Of a DNA stretch of 64,000 bases, positions 54,482 through 63,830 are shown piece by piece. A model generated the notes under the pieces. The model did no database searches and was not told the DNA's origin. It saw nothing but the letters and a program-made list of their open reading frames with translations. A program made the position numbers and the translations under genes. This DNA is from Aliihoeflea aestuarii (GTDB lineage: Bacteria; Pseudomonadota; Alphaproteobacteria; Rhizobiales; Rhizobiaceae), in NCBI RefSeq assembly GCF_024105665.1, contig NZ_JAAAMK010000002.1:558001-622000 (forward strand), in the 5' to 3' direction. Position 1 is the stretch's first letter; every line of letters starts with the position of its first letter.

Positions 54482-56035
54482 CTAGTCCATGACCGCTTCG
54501 ATGAGGAAAGGTCCCTTGCGGCTGAAGCCGACATCCAGCAGTTTCGTAAACTCCTCGACCGTTGTCGCTCGCCCCGCTTCGACACCCATGCCGTTCGCCA
54601 TCTTGCACCAGTCGAGATCGGGCTTATCGAGGTCGAGCATGCGCCGGGCGTTGACGCCGAAATCGTTGACGCCGACATTGCGCATCTCGCCCTGAAGGAT
54701 CGCATAGGCACGGTTCGAATAGACGACGGTCAGAACGTCGAGGTTCTCGCGTGCCTGGGTCCACAATCCCTGTATCGTATACATGCCGCTGCCGTCGGCC
54801 TGCATGGCGACGATCTTGCGGTCGGGACAGGCGATGCCGGCACCGACTGCAAGGGGAATGCCTTCGCCGATCGAGCCGCCAGTCAGCGGGATATGATCGT
54901 GCGGGTGAAGGCCGGGCGAAAGTGCGGCGAGCTTGCCACCCGATGTGATGGATTCCTCGCAGATGATCGCGTTCTCGGGCAGGCGACGCGCGACCGCCAG
55001 CGCGATCGATTCGGCATTCAATGACCCGGTCGGCTCGGAAATCCCGGTCTGCGTAAAAGGGTTTGCAACGAAGGCGGCATTGGACGCGACGCCTAACTCA
55101 TCTGCAAGCGCAGCAAGACTTGCCGCCAGGTCGTGCTCGTGACCGGCCATCTCGATCACCTCGCAGGCCGGATCCAGGATCGTGCTCGGCTTGCCCGGAT
55201 AGGCAAAAAACGCGACGGGTTGCTTGCCGCCCAGGCAGATCGCAACCTCGAACTCCTTGAGCGTCGCGACGGCGATGTCGACATTGTAGGGAACGGGACG
55301 TGCCGCAACCCGGCCCGCGCCGCGCTGGGTGCGATCCGACGTTTGCGAGAAGAGCGCCGCGCCGGTCGCTGCCGAAATCCGCCCTGCGGTCTCCAGCGCA
55401 TCTGCCCGCAATGCCTTGCCGGCAAGGATGAGTACGGCACGCTTGCCGCTCTTCAGCGTCTTTGCAGCGGCAAGAACCACATCCGCATCGGCGACGGGAC
55501 GACGAGGGATGGCAACCGGCGACGGGACCTCATGCACGATCTCGCCCCAGGCGGCATCGGCCGGCAGGATCATGGTCGACACGCCGCGATTCATGAGCGA
55601 AGCGACATAGCCTTCCTCGGTGACGCGGCGAACCTCCTCGGCGGCATTTGCTCGCCCAACCCAGTGAGACATCGGCCGCGCGAGGCTTTCGATATCGCTT
55701 GTCAAAGGCGCATCATGCGCGACGTGATAGGTCGCGTGATCGCCCACGACGTTGAGGACAGGCGTGCGGGCGCGTCGTGCATTGTGCAGATTGGCCAGAC
55801 CGTTGGCGAGGCCGGGGCCGGTGTGCAGAAGCGTCACGGCGGGCTTGTCGGCCATGCGCGCATAGCCGTCAGCCGCGCCGGTGACGACGCCCTCGAAAAG
55901 GCCAAGTACGCACCGCATCTGCGGCTTGCGATCGAGCGCGGCAACGAAATGCATCTCCGAAGTACCCGGATTGGCGAAACAGACGTCGACGCCGTTGACC
56001 AGCAGTGTATCGCACAGAATATCGGCGCCGTTCAT
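54482..56035 (-). CDS. Thiamine-diphosphate-dependent 2-oxoacid decarboxylase/acetolactate synthase-like enzyme
   Basis: A 517-residue ThDP enzyme: catalytic Glu48 in GLFEGVVTGAADGYAR, a central FAD/ADP-like domain, and the ThDP/Mg motif ADGSGMYT...SNRAY around 412-440. It is shorter than acetolactate synthase large subunits and resembles the benzoylformate/phenylpyruvate decarboxylase-like group often annotated as acetolactate synthase. AGGAG precedes the ATG at 56035. An aldehyde dehydrogenase gene lies 22 bases upstream in the same operon, so a 2-oxo acid to aldehyde to acid sequence is a reasonable inference. Confidence 0.87.
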   Translation of the reverse strand: MNGADILCDTLLVNGVDVCFANPGTSEMHFVAALDRKPQMRCVLGLFEGVVTGAADGYARMADKPAVTLLHTGPGLANGLANLHNARRARTPVLNVVGDHATYHVAHDAPLTSDIESLARPMSHWVGRANAAEEVRRVTEEGYVASLMNRGVSTMILPADAAWGEIVHEVPSPVAIPRRPVADADVVLAAAKTLKSGKRAVLILAGKALRADALETAGRISAATGAALFSQTSDRTQRGAGRVAARPVPYNVDIAVATLKEFEVAICLGGKQPVAFFAYPGKPSTILDPACEVIEMAGHEHDLAASLAALADELGVASNAAFVANPFTQTGISEPTGSLNAESIALAVARRLPENAIICEESITSGGKLAALSPGLHPHDHIPLTGGSIGEGIPLAVGAGIACPDRKIVAMQADGSGMYTIQGLWTQARENLDVLTVVYSNRAYAILQGEMRNVGVNDFGVNARRMLDLDKPDLDWCKMANGMGVEAGRATTVEEFTKLLDVGFSRKGPFLIEAVMD

Positions 56036-56057
56036 AGACGCTCTCCTTTTCCTATCG

Positions 56058-57503
56058 TCAGGCTGCGGTCTGGGTAACGAATTTGGTGACCAGATACGCG
56101 TCGATGGCTTCCGATCCGCCCTCGGTGCCGTGGCCCGAATCCTTGATCCCTCCGAACGGCACTTCCGGCAGCGCAAGGCCGATATGGTTAATCGTCGTCA
56201 TGCCCGCTTCGATTTCGGTGCCGAGACGGTTGGCCGTATCTGTCGAGCCGGTGAAGGCGTAGCTGGCAAGGCCGAATGGCAGACGGTTCGCCTCCTCGAT
56301 CACCTCGTCCACGGTACCGAAGGCGCGGAAGGCGGCGACCGGACCAAAGGGCTCCTCGTTCATGATGCGCGCATCCAGCGGCACGTCGGCCAACACGGTC
56401 GGCTCGAAGAAATTGCCCTTGTTGCCGATGCGCCGTCCGCCGGTCTTCAGTTTCGCGCCACGCTCGACGGCGTCGGTGATCAGCGGCTCCAGCGAAGGAA
56501 TGCGGCGCTCGTTGGCAAGCGGCCCCATTTGGACGCCATCCTCGAAGCCGTGGCCGACCTTGATGGCTTTGGCCGCATCGGTGAACCGCTCAACGACGTT
56601 GTTATAAACGCCTTCCTGAACGAGAAAACGGGTCGGCGAGATGCAGACCTGACCGGCATTTCGGAACTTGGACGCGGCCAGAAGCTTGACCGCCTTGTCG
56701 ACATCGGCGTCATCGAAGATGATCGCGGGCGCGTGGCCACCCAGTTCCATCGTGGCCAGCTTCATGTGCTCGCCGGCGAGCGCCGCGAGCTTCTTGCCGA
56801 TGGGAGTGGAGCCGGTGAAGGAAATCTTGCGGATCACCGGATGCGGGATCAGATATTCGGAGATTTCCGACGGCACGCCGTAGACGAGGTTGACGACGCC
56901 GGCTGGCACGCCGGCATCGGCGAAGGCGCGAATCAATTCCGCAGGCGAGGCCGGCGTTTCCTCCGGCGCCTTGACGATGATTGAACAGCCCGCGCCGAGC
57001 GCTGCGGAGAGCTTGCGCACGACCTGGTTGATCGGGAAGTTCCATGGGGTGAATGCAGCGACCGGTCCGACCGGCAGCTTGATCGCCATTTGCGTGACGC
57101 CGACGGTGCGGGCCGGAATGATCTGGCCGTAAGTGCGGCGCGCTTCCTCGGCGAACCAGTCGATCACATCGGCGGCGGCCATCACCTCGCCCTTGGCCTC
57201 AGTCACCGGCTTGCCCTGCTCGCGCGTCATCATCGGTGCGATGCGGGGTGCCCGCTCCCGCAGAAGTTCCGCTGCCTTGCGCATGATCTTCGAGCGTTCG
57301 AAAGGCGACGTCGCGCTCCAGACCTTGAAGCCGGCGGCAACCGCATCGAGCGCCGCGTCGAGATCGCCGCGATTTGCGTGCGCAACCTTGCCGATCACCT
57401 CGTCCGTTGCCGGATCGACGATTTCGATCCATCCGCCGCCACCTGCGCGCCATTCGCCGTTGATGAAAAGCTGAGTGTCAGGATAAGCGGTAATGTCGGA
57501 CAT
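56058..57503 (-). CDS. NAD(P)-dependent aldehyde dehydrogenase (succinate-semialdehyde type)
   Basis: A 481-residue ALDH with catalytic Glu253 (TMELGGHAP) and Cys287 ([11 protein letters not shown]), and the cofactor motif [10 protein letters not shown] (229-238). The PWNFP segment (153-157) and overall pattern match GabD-like succinate-semialdehyde or alpha-ketoglutarate-semialdehyde dehydrogenases. GGGA precedes the ATG at 57503. It probably oxidises the aldehyde made by the ThDP enzyme encoded 22 bases downstream. Confidence 0.92.
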   Translation of the reverse strand: MSDITAYPDTQLFINGEWRAGGGGWIEIVDPATDEVIGKVAHANRGDLDAALDAVAAGFKVWSATSPFERSKIMRKAAELLRERAPRIAPMMTREQGKPVTEAKGEVMAAADVIDWFAEEARRTYGQIIPARTVGVTQMAIKLPVGPVAAFTPWNFPINQVVRKLSAALGAGCSIIVKAPEETPASPAELIRAFADAGVPAGVVNLVYGVPSEISEYLIPHPVIRKISFTGSTPIGKKLAALAGEHMKLATMELGGHAPAIIFDDADVDKAVKLLAASKFRNAGQVCISPTRFLVQEGVYNNVVERFTDAAKAIKVGHGFEDGVQMGPLANERRIPSLEPLITDAVERGAKLKTGGRRIGNKGNFFEPTVLADVPLDARIMNEEPFGPVAAFRAFGTVDEVIEEANRLPFGLASYAFTGSTDTANRLGTEIEAGMTTINHIGLALPEVPFGGIKDSGHGTEGGSEAIDAYLVTKFVTQTAA

Positions 57504-57675
57504 TGATCTTTTCCCTGCTGAATAATGAGTGATCGGCTTTGCCAATCAGAACGAAGACGTCGCGCACCATGCACGGCCTCGACGCAATGGCGACCGTCAG
57601 CCGCTTGAGGCACAACGAGCGGCCTCGACCGCTCATCGAATGGGCCTTGAGGAAGCCTTAAGACCGCTTAGCATC

Positions 57676-57714
57676 GCTCAAAATCCTGAGCAACAATCGT
57701 TCAAATTTTTGAGC
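57676..57714. promoter_or_regulatory. Tandem inverted repeats, candidate operators
   Basis: GCTCAAAATCCTGAGC (57676-57691) and GTTCAAATTTTTGAGC (57699-57714) are two related 16-base near-palindromes whose starts are 23 bases apart, about two helical turns. They lie just after the regulator stop codon and upstream of the aldehyde dehydrogenase gene, a good place for the XRE-cupin regulator to bind. Confidence 0.6.
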
Positions 57715-57716
57715 AA

Positions 57717-58280
57717 TCAAAGATAGGGCGGCGTGCAGGCCGAGATCACCACGGTCCGGCCTTCCGCCAGATTGCGGAAGCGGTGCGGCGTACGGCTGTC
57801 GAACAGGTAGGACTCCCCGACCTGCAATATGCGCACATTGTCGGCGACCGTGACTTCCAGTTCACCCTCGACGACATATCCTCCCTCGCTCGATGGGTGC
57901 TGAAGCAGGGTCTCGCCGGTATCGGCGCCGGGCTCATAGACCTCGTGCAAAATCTGCAGATTGTGGACGCGCGCGTCTCCGATCTGACGGAAAGACATCC
58001 CACCTTGCCCTTCCCCTATAGCATGCGCCGCCAGCTTTGACGTGAGATCGATCAGTTCGTCGCGACCGAAAAACGGCCCTGTCGGCATGCTGCGCTCAGG
58101 CTCGAAAAAGTCCGCCATGCTGACGCCGAGGCCGCTCAGCACCTTTCGCAAAGTCGCGACCGAGGGACTGATCTTGTTCTTCTCGATATTCGATATTTGC
58201 GCGTGCGGAACATTCGCCAAATCCGCCAACTGGCGCTGAGAAAATCCGGCGGCAAGTCGCATCGTTTTCAGTGTGGGCAA
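57717..58280 (-). CDS. XRE-family regulator with C-terminal cupin domain (PuuR type)
   Basis: A 187-residue protein with an N-terminal Cro/C1-type helix-turn-helix (FSQRQLADLANVPHAQISNIE, about 13-33) and a C-terminal cupin (about 115-182, with HPSSEGGYVVEGELEV and DSRTPHRF). Such regulators sense small metabolites in the cupin barrel. The start is uncertain: TTG at 58280 keeps helix 1 complete but has no clear ribosome site; the ATG at 58262 would truncate it. It lies upstream of the ALDH/ThDP pair in the same direction, and two operator-like repeats separate them. Confidence 0.87.
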   Translation of the reverse strand: MPTLKTMRLAAGFSQRQLADLANVPHAQISNIEKNKISPSVATLRKVLSGLGVSMADFFEPERSMPTGPFFGRDELIDLTSKLAAHAIGEGQGGMSFRQIGDARVHNLQILHEVYEPGADTGETLLQHPSSEGGYVVEGELEVTVADNVRILQVGESYLFDSRTPHRFRNLAEGRTVVISACTPPYL

Positions 58281-58322
58281 ACGGATGAAATGGCGACATT
58301 AAGTCGGATACTCAGTTTGAAA

Positions 58323-58697
58323 TTAAACGAGACCGGCCGACTGTGCATCTGGAATGTCCGAGCTATACGCGCCCTGCTCTCCAACGCTGCCTTGGGCGCT
58401 GTCCCACCAATCTCCTAACGCATCGATGAGCGGCACCAGCCTTTCGCCCGCCGGGGTCAGATCGTACTCGACACGAAGCGGATAGCCGCCGAATTCGGTC
58501 CGGCGAATGATTCCAGCGTCTTCCAGTTTGCGCAGTTCGAGCGTCAGCATCTTGTGGGAGATCGTCGGATTGTCCCGGCGAAGATCGCTGAACCGCTTCG
58601 TGCCTTCCTGCAGATAATAGATCAGCAATGTCGGCCAGCGACCGCTGAGAACCTGCATGACCTCTTCGATCGGGCAGCGGGAAACAAGGTCTTTCAT
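58323..58697 (-). CDS. HxlR-family transcriptional regulator
   Basis: A 124-residue winged-helix protein with the HxlR pattern: CPIEEVMQVLSGRWPTLLIYYL (about 8-29), FSDLRRDNPTISHKMLTLELRKLE and the wing YPLRVEYDLTPAGERL. HxlR proteins respond to electrophiles or other small molecules; Cys8 in the conserved N-terminal position could be a redox sensor. It is divergent from the GST gene, 108 bases away, and probably controls it. Confidence 0.9.
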   Translation of the reverse strand: MKDLVSRCPIEEVMQVLSGRWPTLLIYYLQEGTKRFSDLRRDNPTISHKMLTLELRKLEDAGIIRRTEFGGYPLRVEYDLTPAGERLVPLIDALGDWWDSAQGSVGEQGAYSSDIPDAQSAGLV

Positions 58698-58805
58698 CGG
58701 CAACTCATGGTAACAAAAAGGTGCGTAATTTACTTGGGCAAGCCACCCGCTAAGGTCCGGCTTCGCTGCGCAGCGTGATCAGAAGAAATCACGGAGAACA
58801 AGAAC

Positions 58806-59513
58806 ATGGAACCCATACTCCTATACGGCTTCCCATCGGGAAGCTCCATGGGGCTCGTCGCCGCTCTGGAATGGATGGGCAGGCCCTATAGGCTCTGCCG
58901 CGTCGATATGTTCGGCGAGATGCGCGATCCATCCTACAAGCGGATCAACCCGCGCGTCGAGACGCCCGCATTGATCACCGACCGGGGTGACGTGCTCACC
59001 GAAACCATGGCGATTGCCGCATGGCTGGAGGCCCGGGACACGGAACGACGGATCAGCTTCGATCCGCTCTCGCCCGAGGCCGACCGGATGCACCAGTTGA
59101 TGGCGTTCACCAATACCGGATTCACCGGCGCGTTCGGCCCCCTTTGGGCTGCGATGGAAATGCAGCCACCCAACCCGGCACTGCAATCGGCATTGAAACA
59201 ATGGGGCAGCGAAGGCGTCATCGAACGCCACGACCGGCTTGAAGAGATGATCGCAAACACGCGATTTCTGATCGCCGATCATCCGACATTGGCCGACGGC
59301 ATTTTGATCGGGGTCGCCCGCTGGCTCGATTTCCATCAAGTAGCCGACAAGGCCCGCTGGCCAAAGCTTGCCGCCCTTAGAGATCGCATCGAAACCGACC
59401 CGGCCGTCGTTTATGCGACATCGCTTGAGAACGGTGAGATGTCGCCCGGCAATGGTGCGTGTCAAGGTCATGTCGAGTTGACGGAACTGATCGACCGGTT
59501 CGGTTCAAAATAG
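58806..59513 (+). CDS. Glutathione S-transferase-family protein
   Basis: A 235-residue GST-like protein. The N-terminal thioredoxin domain starts LLYGFPSGSSMGLVAALEWMG and carries the gamma-glutamyl contact ETMAIAAWLE (about 66-75, ETM instead of the usual ESxAI); the helical domain follows from about 88. It would conjugate or reduce electrophiles with glutathione. It is divergent from the HxlR gene and so probably induced by the compounds it removes. GGAG precedes the ATG by 12 bases. Confidence 0.88.
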   Translation: MEPILLYGFPSGSSMGLVAALEWMGRPYRLCRVDMFGEMRDPSYKRINPRVETPALITDRGDVLTETMAIAAWLEARDTERRISFDPLSPEADRMHQLMAFTNTGFTGAFGPLWAAMEMQPPNPALQSALKQWGSEGVIERHDRLEEMIANTRFLIADHPTLADGILIGVARWLDFHQVADKARWPKLAALRDRIETDPAVVYATSLENGEMSPGNGACQGHVELTELIDRFGSK

Positions 59514-60094
59514 CTCCTGCGGCGCGCGGCCTGATCATTGATTGCGGTCGCGCGCAACCCGTTTCATTCCGAGCCAACCGAAGTGCCGGTGCGAGCAGCA
59601 ATTTTCAGGATCACTCAAATCGTTTTCAAACGGCAGGAATGGGGTCGAAAGCCGCCAATCCAGCTTAGCTTTCACCCGCCATGCACCAACGAAACTCGTG
59701 ACCGTGATGGAAATCGGCTAATGGTTTGTGGGCATGGCTGTGATCGATGCTCACCCGGTAGGAAAAGCCATCGTAGTTTTTTGTGCTCTGGCGAATATTC
59801 GGGGCTGGGAACTGCGACCGTCTCAAATTGAGATCTGCCCCTCCCCCGTATCGTCGGCACTTTGAGAGTTTCAAATAGCGAACTATCTCAGCCTCTTCCT
59901 CGCCGCAGTCTGACTGCACAAAGCTCTTCAGCGCTACCCAGGCCACGGATGGCGGTGCCGATACCTGAGTGTCTGGCATTGGGGAGGCTCTGCGGAACCC
60001 GCCGCTCTGCACTCGGCACTCCCCTGGAAGGAATGGAAATTGACATCCAGCCTTGCGCTATTTCTTTCTGATTCCTGACCCGAGTGAGCCCCTG
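59514..60094. other. 581-base stretch without a convincing gene
   Basis: No frame here looks like a normal gene of this genome. A minus-strand frame of 115 codons (59665-60012) has an odd composition, no recognisable family and no ribosome site. Base composition appears less GC-rich than the flanks. It may be debris of a lost gene or mobile element between the GST and araC genes. Confidence 0.4.
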
Positions 60095-60973
60095 CTATGG
60101 CCATTCGGCGAAGCTTGGCGCGGGCGGTTCCCGATGGTTGCGCCGTGCTTCCAGCACTGCCTTGCGGTGAATGCCGGGGCGTGTGCCGGTGACGCTCTTG
60201 AAGAAGTTTGAGAAATGCGCCGGATCGGTAAAGCCGAGGGAGCCGGCCAGTTGCTGAATCGTCAGCGACGACCGTTCCAGCCGCATCACCGCTTCGCCTG
60301 CCAGACGTTCCGAAATCAGCGCCTTTGGCGATTTACCCACGCCTTGCGTGCAGATCGCATGCAGGCGATCGGTCGTCACGCCGAGCGCATCGGCATAGCG
60401 TGTCACGGGCCAGTGGTTGCGGAAATTCATTTCGACGAGCTGACGAAAGCGTTGCAGCAGGCCGAGCTGCGCACCCGCGCCGGTATGCTCCAGTTCACCG
60501 CCCGATATGCGTAGCACCGAAACGAGAATGATGCGTAGGAGCGCCGAAAGGATCAGGTCCGAACCCGGCTGTGGTTCGCGCCGCTCGCGAACGATGCCCG
60601 TCAGACAACGTTCGACGACGCCGGCCGCTTCGCCGTAGCCGGACAGGGACAGCGCGAAATCGCGATCGATCAGATGGCGAAGGGCCGCCGATTCCGGGCC
60701 GTCACCCACCGCATCGACGAGCAACGGATCGCCGACCCGCGCGCGAAAGCCGGTCGCGCCCGCTTCCATCCGCAATCGACTGCCATCGGCCTGGCCGATC
60801 CAGACCAGCGCAGGCGCGGACAGCGAAAATCGCTGTCCTGCCGCCTCGACCTCCCCGCTGCCGTCCGTCAGAAGAAAAAACTGCCGGCTGCGCTCACCGC
60901 TTGCCGGACCATATGTCCATCGGCGCGCATTCAGACCGCATTCGACCGGTTCGACGTCCATTTCCACCCTCAT
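60095..60973 (-). CDS. AraC-family transcriptional regulator
   Basis: A 292-residue protein with an N-terminal cupin-like sensing domain (about 20-110) and a C-terminal AraC double helix-turn-helix (about 195-285; YADALGVTTDRLHAICTQGVG and IQQLAGSLGFTDPAHFSNFFK). It is divergent from the aldehyde dehydrogenase/branched-chain-type ABC operon that starts at 61096, and the 122-base gap probably contains its target promoter. Confidence 0.9.
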   Translation of the reverse strand: MRVEMDVEPVECGLNARRWTYGPASGERSRQFFLLTDGSGEVEAAGQRFSLSAPALVWIGQADGSRLRMEAGATGFRARVGDPLLVDAVGDGPESAALRHLIDRDFALSLSGYGEAAGVVERCLTGIVRERREPQPGSDLILSALLRIILVSVLRISGGELEHTGAGAQLGLLQRFRQLVEMNFRNHWPVTRYADALGVTTDRLHAICTQGVGKSPKALISERLAGEAVMRLERSSLTIQQLAGSLGFTDPAHFSNFFKSVTGTRPGIHRKAVLEARRNHREPPAPSFAEWP

Positions 60974-61095
60974 AACGCGCCAGATTTTTACAATAGAACG
61001 CCAGATTTCTTCATATCAAGTGCGCGTCTTTTGCGATTTCCTGTATCCGGCATGGTGCAAAGAGGCTGGGGAGAGCCCGCACCGAGGGAGGAAAC

Positions 61096-62520
61096 GTGAC
61101 GCAGGCAATGCGCCGGAACGCGCAGGACGGCCCTTTTCTGGAGCGGAAAAGCCCGGTTTCGGGGCTTGTCGTGACCCGCGTGCATGCGGCACAGGTCGCC
61201 GATGCGCGCCATGCCGCCAACCGCGCCGCCGCCGCCTTCCCGAAATGGTCGCAGACCAGCCCGTCGGGCCGCCGCGAAATCCTCAACCGCGCCGCGCAGA
61301 TACTGCTCGACCGCCGCGAAGAATTTATCAAGAAAATCAACGAAGAAACTGGTGGAACACGCGCCTGGGGCGAATTGAACTGCAAGCTCGGCGTGTCGAT
61401 CCTGCGCGAGGCGGCGGCCCTGACGACGCAGCTTTCCGGCGAAATCATTCCCGCCGACCGGCCTGGCTCCCTGTCGCTCGCCATGCGCCAGCCATGCGGC
61501 GTCGTCCTGTCGCTGGCGCCATGGAACGCGCCGGTCGTCCTGTCGGTAAGGTCGCTCGCCACACCGCTCGCCTGCGGCAACACGGTGGTTTTCAAGGCTT
61601 CGGAGCTGTGTCCGGGAACGCATCAGCTTGTCGGCGACGTATTTGCCGAAGCCGGCCTTCCCGACGGTGCGGTCGCCATCGTCCACAATGAGGAACACCA
61701 CGCCTCCGAGATCATCGAGGCGCTGATCGCCCATCCGGCGGTGCGCCGCGTCAATTTCACAGGGTCGACGCGGTCGGGGCGGATGGTCGCCGAGATGGCC
61801 GCGCGGCATCTGAAAAAGCCGCTTCTGGAACTCGGCGGAAAGGCGCCGCTGATCGTTCTTGCCGACGCCGATCTCGACGAGGCGGTGCGGGCGGCCGCGT
61901 TCGGAGCGTTCTTCAATCAGGGCCAGCTTTGCATGTCGACCGAGCGGCTTCTGGTCGACGCCGCCGTCGCCGATCTGTTCCTGGACAAGCTGACTGCCGA
62001 GTTGCAGCGCGTGGGTTTCGGCGATCCGGCGAACACGATCGGACCGATGATCAGCGAGCAGGCGGCGATGCGCGTCAAGGCTCTGGTGGACGACGCGGTT
62101 TCCAAAGGCGCGCGGCTCGTCGCGGGCGGCACACAGCAATCGATCTGGATGGACGCGACGATCCTCGACGGCGTGCGGCCCGACATGCGCATCTATTACG
62201 AGGAAAGCTTCGGCCCGGTCGCTTCGCTGATCCGGTTTGCGGATGTCGAGGAAGCGATCTCGATCGCCAACGACACGGAATACGGGCTGACGGCTGCTGT
62301 TTTCAGCAGCGATGTGACGCGGGCGCTGTCGATCGCGCAACGGCTGGAGACCGGCATCTGCCACATCAATTCGGCGACGATCCATGACGAGCCGCAAATG
62401 CCGTTCGGGGGCGTCAAGTCGTCCGGCTATGGGCGCTTCGGCGGGCGCGCGGGCATCGATGAATTCACGGAGCTGCGCTGGATCACGATCCAGAACGGCA
62501 AGCCGGACTATCCGATCTGA
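61096..62520 (+). CDS. Aldehyde dehydrogenase (salicylaldehyde/vanillin dehydrogenase-like)
   Basis: A 474-residue ALDH: cofactor motif FTGSTRSGR (221-229), catalytic Glu245 (LELGGKAP) and Cys279 (NQGQLCMSTERL). The MSTERL variant after the cysteine and HDEPQMPFGGVKSSGYGRFGG near the end are typical of the salicylaldehyde/vanillin dehydrogenase group that oxidises aromatic aldehydes. The start is GTG at 61096 close behind GGGAGG; ATG at 61108 is an alternative. It leads an operon with a branched-chain-type ABC importer, which often brings in aromatic acids or amides. Confidence 0.91.
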   Translation: MTQAMRRNAQDGPFLERKSPVSGLVVTRVHAAQVADARHAANRAAAAFPKWSQTSPSGRREILNRAAQILLDRREEFIKKINEETGGTRAWGELNCKLGVSILREAAALTTQLSGEIIPADRPGSLSLAMRQPCGVVLSLAPWNAPVVLSVRSLATPLACGNTVVFKASELCPGTHQLVGDVFAEAGLPDGAVAIVHNEEHHASEIIEALIAHPAVRRVNFTGSTRSGRMVAEMAARHLKKPLLELGGKAPLIVLADADLDEAVRAAAFGAFFNQGQLCMSTERLLVDAAVADLFLDKLTAELQRVGFGDPANTIGPMISEQAAMRVKALVDDAVSKGARLVAGGTQQSIWMDATILDGVRPDMRIYYEESFGPVASLIRFADVEEAISIANDTEYGLTAAVFSSDVTRALSIAQRLETGICHINSATIHDEPQMPFGGVKSSGYGRFGGRAGIDEFTELRWITIQNGKPDYPI

Positions 62521-62570
62521 AACACTGGCGCGGGGAGCGCCAGACTGAACCGTAACCGGGAGGAAGCAAC

Positions 62571-63767
62571 ATGATCAGACGTACATTCATGGCATTGGCG
62601 ACGAGCGTCGCCGTTCTGGGACTTGGCGGCGCGGCATTCGCGCAGGAGACGATCAAGATCGGCGCGAGCGCGCCAAAAACCGGACCGCTCGCGGCCGGCG
62701 CGACCGTCAGCCACTGGCCGAACGTGCAGCTTTGGGTTCACGAGGTGAACGAACGCGGCGGGCTTCAGGTCGGCGACCAGCAGATGAAGATCGAACTGGT
62801 CGAATATGACGACCGCACCTCGGCCGAAACGGCGGTCCAGAACATCCAGCGCCTTGCGACGGTCGATAATGTCGACTTCATTGTGACGCCCTATTCGACC
62901 GGCCTCAACGTCGCGACCGCGCCGATCATCGCGCGCTATGGCTATCCGCACATTACCACGAGCGCGATCACCGACGGCGTCGAGGAATTCGCCGAACGCT
63001 GGCCGAACTCCTTCTGGATGCTCGGCACCTCGCGCGAACTTGCCATCGGCGCGGCGGAGGCGTTGAAGAAACTGCGCGATGCCGGAGAAATCGGCGACAA
63101 GGTCGCATTGGTCCATGTCGCCGACGCCTTCGGACTGGAACTTGCCGGTGCCGGCAAGCCGGCGCTGGAGGAAGCCGGTTTCGAGATCGTCTACGAGGCG
63201 TCTTATCCGCTCGGCACGCAGGATGTCGCACCTATCATCAGCCAGGCAAAGGCCGCCGCGCCGGACGCCTTCGTCGGCTTCTCCTATCCGGGCGACACCT
63301 TCGCGCTGACCGAGCAGGCGCAAATCCAGGATCTCGACGTCGGCGCATTTTACGTTGGCGTCGGAACCTCGTTCCCGGCCTATGCAGGCCGCTTCGGTGC
63401 AACCGCCAACGGCATCCTCGGCGCGGGCGGAACCAATCCCGACGATCCGAAAATCCAGGAATACCGCGCCAAGCACAAGGAAGTGACGGGCGCGGATGCC
63501 GACTACTGGGCAAGCGCCGTGACCTATTCGGGCTTGCAGGTTCTGGAACAGGCCATCGAGGCCGCAGGCAGCAAGGACCGCGAGGCGGTCGTCGAGGCGA
63601 TCAGGACCGGCACGTTCGACACGGTAATGGGCGAGGTTAAGTTCGAGAACAACGTCAACCGCAATCTGTGGACCGTCGGCCAGTGGAAGGACGGCACCTT
63701 CCACGGCGTCGCCGCCAACGGCATCGATGGTTCGATCGAGCCGGTCGCCAAGGGCGGCTGGCAGTAA
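62571..63767 (+). CDS. Branched-chain-type ABC transporter substrate-binding protein (family 4)
   Basis: A 398-residue periplasmic protein with a Sec signal peptide (cleavage likely after AFA at 24) and the LivJ-type start IKIGASAPKTGPLAAGA, DDRTSAETAVQNIQRL and TTSAITDG ligand loops. Family 4 members bind branched-chain amino acids, amides, urea or aromatic compounds. Context with an aromatic-aldehyde-type ALDH and AraC regulator suggests an aromatic or related ligand. GGGAGG precedes the ATG. Confidence 0.92.
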   Translation: MIRRTFMALATSVAVLGLGGAAFAQETIKIGASAPKTGPLAAGATVSHWPNVQLWVHEVNERGGLQVGDQQMKIELVEYDDRTSAETAVQNIQRLATVDNVDFIVTPYSTGLNVATAPIIARYGYPHITTSAITDGVEEFAERWPNSFWMLGTSRELAIGAAEALKKLRDAGEIGDKVALVHVADAFGLELAGAGKPALEEAGFEIVYEASYPLGTQDVAPIISQAKAAAPDAFVGFSYPGDTFALTEQAQIQDLDVGAFYVGVGTSFPAYAGRFGATANGILGAGGTNPDDPKIQEYRAKHKEVTGADADYWASAVTYSGLQVLEQAIEAAGSKDREAVVEAIRTGTFDTVMGEVKFENNVNRNLWTVGQWKDGTFHGVAANGIDGSIEPVAKGGWQ

Positions 63768-63782
63768 CATCACGCGAAATAA

Positions 63783-63810
63783 GGCTCCCCGGCAGAAGCG
63801 CCGGGGAGCC
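63783..63810 (+). terminator. Stem-loop between binding-protein and permease genes
   Basis: GGCTCCCCGGC (63783-63793) pairs perfectly with GCCGGGGAGCC (63800-63810) around a 6-base loop, with no T-run. It begins 15 bases after the stop and resembles the hairpins after the other binding-protein genes in the window. Confidence 0.65.
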
Positions 63811-63830
63811 GTCGACCAAGGGTTTCGGGA

